DNA of 64,000 nucleotides from an uncultured Alphaproteobacteria bacterium (lineage in GTDB: Bacteria > Pseudomonadota > Alphaproteobacteria > RF32 > CAG-239), in assembly GCA_944391445.1 (NCBI GenBank), contig CALXTL010000002.1:1-64000 (forward strand), written 5' to 3'. The notes below the pieces were generated by a model, which was not told where the DNA came from, did no database searches, and saw nothing but the letters and a program-made list of their open reading frames with translations. Numbering within the stretch: the first letter of the stretch is position 1; each line of letters starts with the position of its first letter. A program made the position numbers and the translations under genes. This document shows positions 62,143 through 64,000 of this stretch, piece by piece.

Positions 62143-64000
62143 TTACAAATGCCCGGTTGTTAAAAGGTTGAAATATTTATAAACGGAACCGCCTTCAACA
62201 TCCCAGCTAAAATCCTTATGCATGGCATTCTTCTGCATCTCACGGATCTTCTCCGGTTGCTGATAAAAAAGCATCAAAGCTTTTTCCAATGTTTCCGTAT
62301 AAGCGTTTTCATTGTTCTTCAACCGCTGTGCGGCCAGATTCGTTCCATAAACCCGGCGTTTATTGCAGAAAAAGGCTTCCGTGCGAAAACCGTCCGCACC
62401 GTCTTCAATTGTATCCACCAGCCCGCCGGTTGACATGGCCACCGGCAGCGTTCCTTTGGCCATCGCTTCCATCTGTGTCAAACCGCAGGGCTCAAAACGG
62501 CATGGCATCATATAAAAATCCGAAGCCAATTGCACCGCATAGGCAAACTCATCTTTATATCCTCGGAAAACAAAAAGACGCGCGGCAATTTTAGGGCTGA
62601 TCTCCCGCACTTTGTCTTTTAAGCGGGTTAACAATTCAAAATAATTAACATCGCCCGCGCCACCCAAAACAAAGACCGGCGGTTCATCTTCTTTTTGAGC
62701 ATATTTCTGAGCCAGATTAACAATTGCTTGCGCCGCAATGTCATAGCCTTTTTGCTCAACCAAACGGCTGGTCGCGCAAACGACAGGCGTTTTGGCCGGA
62801 TCCTTGACAGATTGAACAATACTTTCAAATTTATAAACATCAATCAGCGGAATAACCTTCCGACAATAATCTTCATCAGTGGCAATTTTGGAAATGAGTT
62901 TAATAAATTCCTTTTTGTTTTGCAGTTTCTTATCCAGCGTGTTTTCATCAAAAGTCGTAAAAGCCGTATCCCCGAAATAAGCATTAACCCGCTCAATTTT
63001 TGCCTTGTTGGGAGAAATCAAATTTTTATCATAGCCATTAACAATTCCGAAGAAATCCCGGTGGTCTTTGCGGATTTTCAAAATATCGCGAAAATCAAAA
63101 CCGAAACCAAGCTCTTTGGAAACTTCTTCCATATAATTTTTGGAAACGGTCACCACTCTGTCTGCCAAATGGAAATTGCATGACGCCTGATTATAACAAT
63201 CATGCACAATCAGCGTGTTGGTTGCGCGCGGATTACTGTTTTTGATAGCCTTGGCATTTTTAAAAACCAACGACGTTGTTTCTTCATACAAAGAGTTAAG
63301 GATTCGCGATGTATTATCATAGTCCCAGCCTTGATAGCCAAGATGATGCGCAATATGAATCACCGGCAATGTTTTTATTTCTTCTGCCAGCGCGGGATCC
63401 ATCGTTTTATTCTCCACCCGGGCCACACTGTAATATTTGAGCAGTCCGGACAAAGCGCCGCTGTGCCAATCATTGGCGATCAACAGATTTGGTTTGCTGA
63501 TCTCCTTAATCCCGTCCTTATACAATGCCCTGATCAGCTCATAAACCGCCTTGGAAAAGAATGCAAAACGCTCAACTTCATTGACGCCGCTTTTGTTCAA
63601 AACATAGCAGCCGTCCTGAGCTGAAGGATTATCCTTATGCGGATCAATACTAAAAAAGCGATCGTTGGACAGGAAAATATAATCGCAGGATTCATAACGC
63701 GCCAGATAAACATCCGTCTTATATTTATGCAGCGCAAACTTATCGCCGAAAAAGCGCACGTCAAGCGTTTTAACCTTTTTGACCGGTACGCTGACATGTT
63801 CGGCTCCCTCATAAACATTACCGTTAAGTGTAGCTTTTTTTTTGCCGGTATCACCCAAATACATCGGGGTAACGATTGTAAGTTTATGCTTTTCAACGCC
63901 GAAAGTCCGATTAAAAGCCTCCGGCAGCTCGGAAGCAATCATCCCGAGCCCGCCCCATTTCATAAAAGTAGCCGTCTCGGCGGAAATCATCCAGGCATCC
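62143..64000 (-). CDS. glgA: Glycogen/starch synthase (GT5), N-terminus outside the window
   Basis: Transfers glucose from ADP-glucose to growing glycogen. At least 618 residues are visible and the frame continues to the window edge, so the start is missing or uncertain; an internal ATG at 63990 lies inside the conserved N-terminal motif (WMISAETATFMKWGGLGM) and is not the true start. The ADP-glucose motif usually reads KxGGL and here is KWGGLG. The C-terminal GT-B domain shows CATSRLVEQKGYDI, PCRFEPCGLTQMEAMAKGTL and STGGLVDTIEDGADGF. The 161-base gap to rph has no obvious terminator. Other glycogen genes are not in the window. Confidence 0.85.
   Translation of the reverse strand, partial: DAWMISAETATFMKWGGLGMIASELPEAFNRTFGVEKHKLTIVTPMYLGDTGKKKATLNGNVYEGAEHVSVPVKKVKTLDVRFFGDKFALHKYKTDVYLARYESCDYIFLSNDRFFSIDPHKDNPSAQDGCYVLNKSGVNEVERFAFFSKAVYELIRALYKDGIKEISKPNLLIANDWHSGALSGLLKYYSVARVENKTMDPALAEEIKTLPVIHIAHHLGYQGWDYDNTSRILNSLYEETTSLVFKNAKAIKNSNPRATNTLIVHDCYNQASCNFHLADRVVTVSKNYMEEVSKELGFGFDFRDILKIRKDHRDFFGIVNGYDKNLISPNKAKIERVNAYFGDTAFTTFDENTLDKKLQNKKEFIKLISKIATDEDYCRKVIPLIDVYKFESIVQSVKDPAKTPVVCATSRLVEQKGYDIAAQAIVNLAQKYAQKEDEPPVFVLGGAGDVNYFELLTRLKDKVREISPKIAARLFVFRGYKDEFAYAVQLASDFYMMPCRFEPCGLTQMEAMAKGTLPVAMSTGGLVDTIEDGADGFRTEAFFCNKRRVYGTNLAAQRLKNNENAYTETLEKALMLFYQQPEKIREMQKNAMHKDFSWDVEGGSVYKYFNLLTTGHL

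Overview
This window is one stretch of a chromosome from an alphaproteobacterium of moderate GC content. The evidence for the group is the gene content and order: rpsL-rpsG-fusA-tuf; kdsD-lptC-lptA-lptB-rpoN-hpf-ptsN; the DUF2333 and DUF2336 families; addB-addA-trxA; leuS-lptE-holA; and rbfA-truB-rpsO-pnp. Several exported or membrane proteins without a recognisable family suggest an uncultured, perhaps gut or host-associated lineage. That placement is inference; no database was searched. No tRNA, rRNA, insertion sequence, prophage or CRISPR array was seen.

Layout. 1-3.3 kb: the str operon on the minus strand, with promoters before rpsL and tuf. 3.6-9.5 kb, plus strand: KDO synthesis, LPS transport (LptC, LptA, LptB), sigma-54, ribosome hibernation factor and the nitrogen PTS. 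9.5-9.9 kb: an isolated small minus-strand gene with a strong promoter and its own terminator. 10-19.7 kb, plus strand: murJ-DUF2333-nfu-Bax-like muramidase, then DUF2336, a GAF/HD-GYP protein, a glyoxalase II, and a 599-residue protein whose N-terminal half resembles a CE-clan (Ulp1/YopJ-like) cysteine protease. 19.7-29 kb, minus strand: trmL, ychF, a hypothetical gene, pth, rplY, pnp, rpsO, truB, rbfA, fabG and fabD. 29.2-31.4 kb: ftsK. 31.5-32.6 kb: rpsF-rpsR-rplI with a structured leader.

32.8-39.7 kb, plus strand: a small exported protein, comM, a lipoprotein with a trypsin-fold domain lacking all three catalytic residues, hslV-hslU and hemW. 39.7-44 kb, minus strand: a DUF378 membrane protein and a very large cysteine-rich exported protein with a beta-solenoid-like body. 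44.2-54 kb: a DMT-like membrane protein (plus), holA-lptE-leuS (minus; the LeuRS looks foreign to alphaproteobacteria), then rsmB, a PanE-like protein, a multi-pass membrane protein and a TPR protein (plus). 54-64 kb, minus strand: trxA-addA-addB-rdgB-rph and a glycogen synthase that runs off the window end.

Most of the window is housekeeping: translation, envelope biogenesis, RNA decay, proteolysis and recombination repair. The genes that stand out are the protease-like protein at 17.9 kb, the pseudoprotease lipoprotein at 34.7 kb, the giant cysteine-rich exported protein at 40.1 kb, the membrane/TPR pair at 51.5 kb, and two structured non-coding elements at 20.3 and 32.6 kb.
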